DNA from: Methylopila sp. M107
GTDB taxonomy: Bacteria > Pseudomonadota > Alphaproteobacteria > Rhizobiales > Methylopilaceae
NCBI RefSeq assembly: GCF_000384475.1
Contig: NZ_ARWB01000001.1
Span: forward strand, 4,389,494-4,453,493
DNA: 64,000 nucleotides
Reading direction: 5' to 3'
Shown: positions 63,150-64,000 of the stretch, in pieces
How positions within the stretch are numbered: the stretch's first letter is position 1
How the letters are laid out: every line of letters begins with the position of its first letter
Translations under genes and position numbers: made by a program
Notes under the pieces: model-generated
What the model was told of the DNA's origin: nothing
Databases searched by the model: none
What the model saw: only the letters and a program-made list of their open reading frames with translations

Positions 63150-63577
63150 AGCACCACTAACCTAACAGGCCTGACACGAAAGGAGGTTTGTGCGTCTTTT
63201 GCTTACGATTCAATCGCTTTAGGCATAACTAAATTAACTATCCAACAAAATTTAAGTCAACGGACGCCGTACGCACTAATACTCATTAGCTCGCCATGGC
63301 ATTGATATTTTATTCTGGAGAATTAATAGTTATCCCCAGCTGCCGCGCGTTGGTATATTCGGCGTGATATCGAAAATCAAAGATGCAGTGGAACCAAATA
63401 CAGAGCAGGCGGATTATTGGGCGTCCTATAGTGCTGGAGCCCTACATGCTAAAAGAGCCGCCCAAGAGCTTCTATATTCTTCAAATCAACGACCTCACGC
63501 CCAATGGTTGGGCCGTCATCGAAAAACCGTCTGGTGCTATAGCCTCGGACGAAGATGGCAATCTTATCCTTCGCCTA
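63150..63577. other. AT-rich stretch with an IS-truncated reading frame
   Basis: This 428-bp region is much richer in A+T than the rest of the window. A plus-strand frame starts at the ATG at 63446 (KSFYILQINDLTPNGWAVIE) and is cut at 63577 by the insertion sequence. It may be the start of a phage or island gene, but no family is recognisable. Nothing else was identified. Confidence 0.4.
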
Positions 63578-64000
63578 GAGCGTGATCATCTCATATTGAC
63601 GCGTATCCAGCGTTGACGATGTAGTTTCGGCATTCTTCGGCGGAGAAGTCGTTGAGGAGTGTCGGGATGCGCCGCCAGGTGGTTTCGACCGTTCGTTCCT
63701 GAGCTCTGCGCAGCATGTGCTTGAGCTTGGCGAAGACCTGCTCGATCGGGTTGAGGTCGGGGCTGTAGGGCGGCAGGAAGGCGAGCCGGGCTCCAGCGTT
63801 TCGGATGGCCTCTCGGACGGCCTTTCCTTTGTGACTGCCGAGGTTGTCGAGCACGACGACGTCGCCGGGCTTCAGCGTCGGGATCAGAACCTCGGTCACG
63901 TAGGTGAGGAAGCGGACGCCGTTGATCGGACCGTCGAACACGCAGGGCGCATCGATCCTGTCCGAGCGCAGCGCGGCGAGGAACGTCATTGTCTTCCAGT
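63578..64000 (-). mobile_element. IS630-family insertion sequence, copy 2 (truncated by the window end)
   Basis: The end GAGCGTGATCATCTCATATT starts right after TA (63576-63577). The 423 bp present match the last 423 bp of the copy at 27120-28166 in inverse orientation, with at least one base change that gives Ala/Thr in the transposase. Target TA on the far side lies outside the window. Confidence 0.92.
63591..64000 (-). CDS. IS630 transposase catalytic part, copy 2 (partial)
   Basis: The C-terminal catalytic part of the same transposase as in copy 1, entering from beyond base 64000. It shows [18 protein letters not shown] and [19 protein letters not shown], so the second Asp and the Glu of the DDE triad are intact in the visible part. 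The first Asp and the HTH portion lie outside the window. Confidence 0.9.
   Translation of the reverse strand, partial: WKTMTFLAALRSDRIDAPCVFDGPINGVRFLTYVTEVLIPTLKPGDVVVLDNLGSHKGKAVREAIRNAGARLAFLPPYSPDLNPIEQVFAKLKHMLRRAQERTVETTWRRIPTLLNDFSAEECRNYIVNAGYASI

Noticed and set aside
1..64000. CRISPR array
   Set aside because: The only short repeats seen are 8-12 bp iterons, a 12-bp tandem repeat and GC-rich palindromes; none shows regular repeat-spacer spacing and no cas gene is present.

Overview
The window is high-G+C DNA from an alphaproteobacterium, most likely of the Rhizobiales (Hyphomicrobiales). The evidence is the accD-folC junction, AddAB in place of RecBCD, an imuA-imuB-dnaE2 mutagenesis cassette behind a GAAC-N7-GAAC LexA box, and FecI/FecR-type iron signalling. 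Genus cannot be read from the sequence.

Bases 1-25,900 look like ordinary chromosome: the end of accD, folC, a sulfotransferase-like gene, then addB-addA-trxA on the minus strand with a clear terminator, a lipoprotein PQQ-type sugar dehydrogenase, and imuA-imuB-dnaE2. A GC-rich palindromic repeat family occurs three times here: between addB and addA, at the start of dnaE2, and in frame inside dnaE2. An iron-uptake locus follows: a siderophore-type ABC transporter in four overlapping genes, an ECF sigma factor, a FecR regulator, a haem/haemoglobin-type TonB receptor with an STN domain, and a DUF2218 gene.

At 26,134 the 3' end of a tRNA-Arg(CCG) marks an integration junction, followed at once by a tyrosine integrase gene that an IS630-type element has split. 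No second copy of the 45-bp core was noticed in the window, so the inferred island probably runs past base 64,000. A second, inverted copy of the same IS begins at 63,578.

The cargo (28.7-51 kb) has several modules. A minus-strand stress group carries a YdeP-like molybdoenzyme, a frameshifted catalase-family gene, DUF2934 and DUF4142. Facing it is an eight-gene plus-strand operon in which every gene overlaps the next: GT4, KatE catalase, GT2, GT-B, acyl-CoA-dehydrogenase fold, PIG-L deacetylase, NodS-like methyltransferase and GT2. Its content suggests that an amino-sugar glycoconjugate is assembled, deacetylated and methylated; I do not recognise it as a described pathway and consider it the best candidate for a new system. 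Next come a cytochrome b/sulfite-oxidase-fold pair, a type III polyketide synthase with an ICMT-family methyltransferase and an exporter, and a large exported WD40-caspase-SH3 protein.

Bases 51.1-63.1 kb form a phage- or satellite-like module: an AT-rich control region, small HTH proteins, a primase-helicase with iteron-like repeats over its 3' end, an HGG-motif protein, a serine resolvase with a res-like region, a HlyIII-type membrane protein, and a set of virion genes resembling podoviral internal (ejection) proteins. No terminase large subunit, portal or capsid gene is visible. An AT-rich stretch with a truncated reading frame leads into the second IS copy at the window edge.
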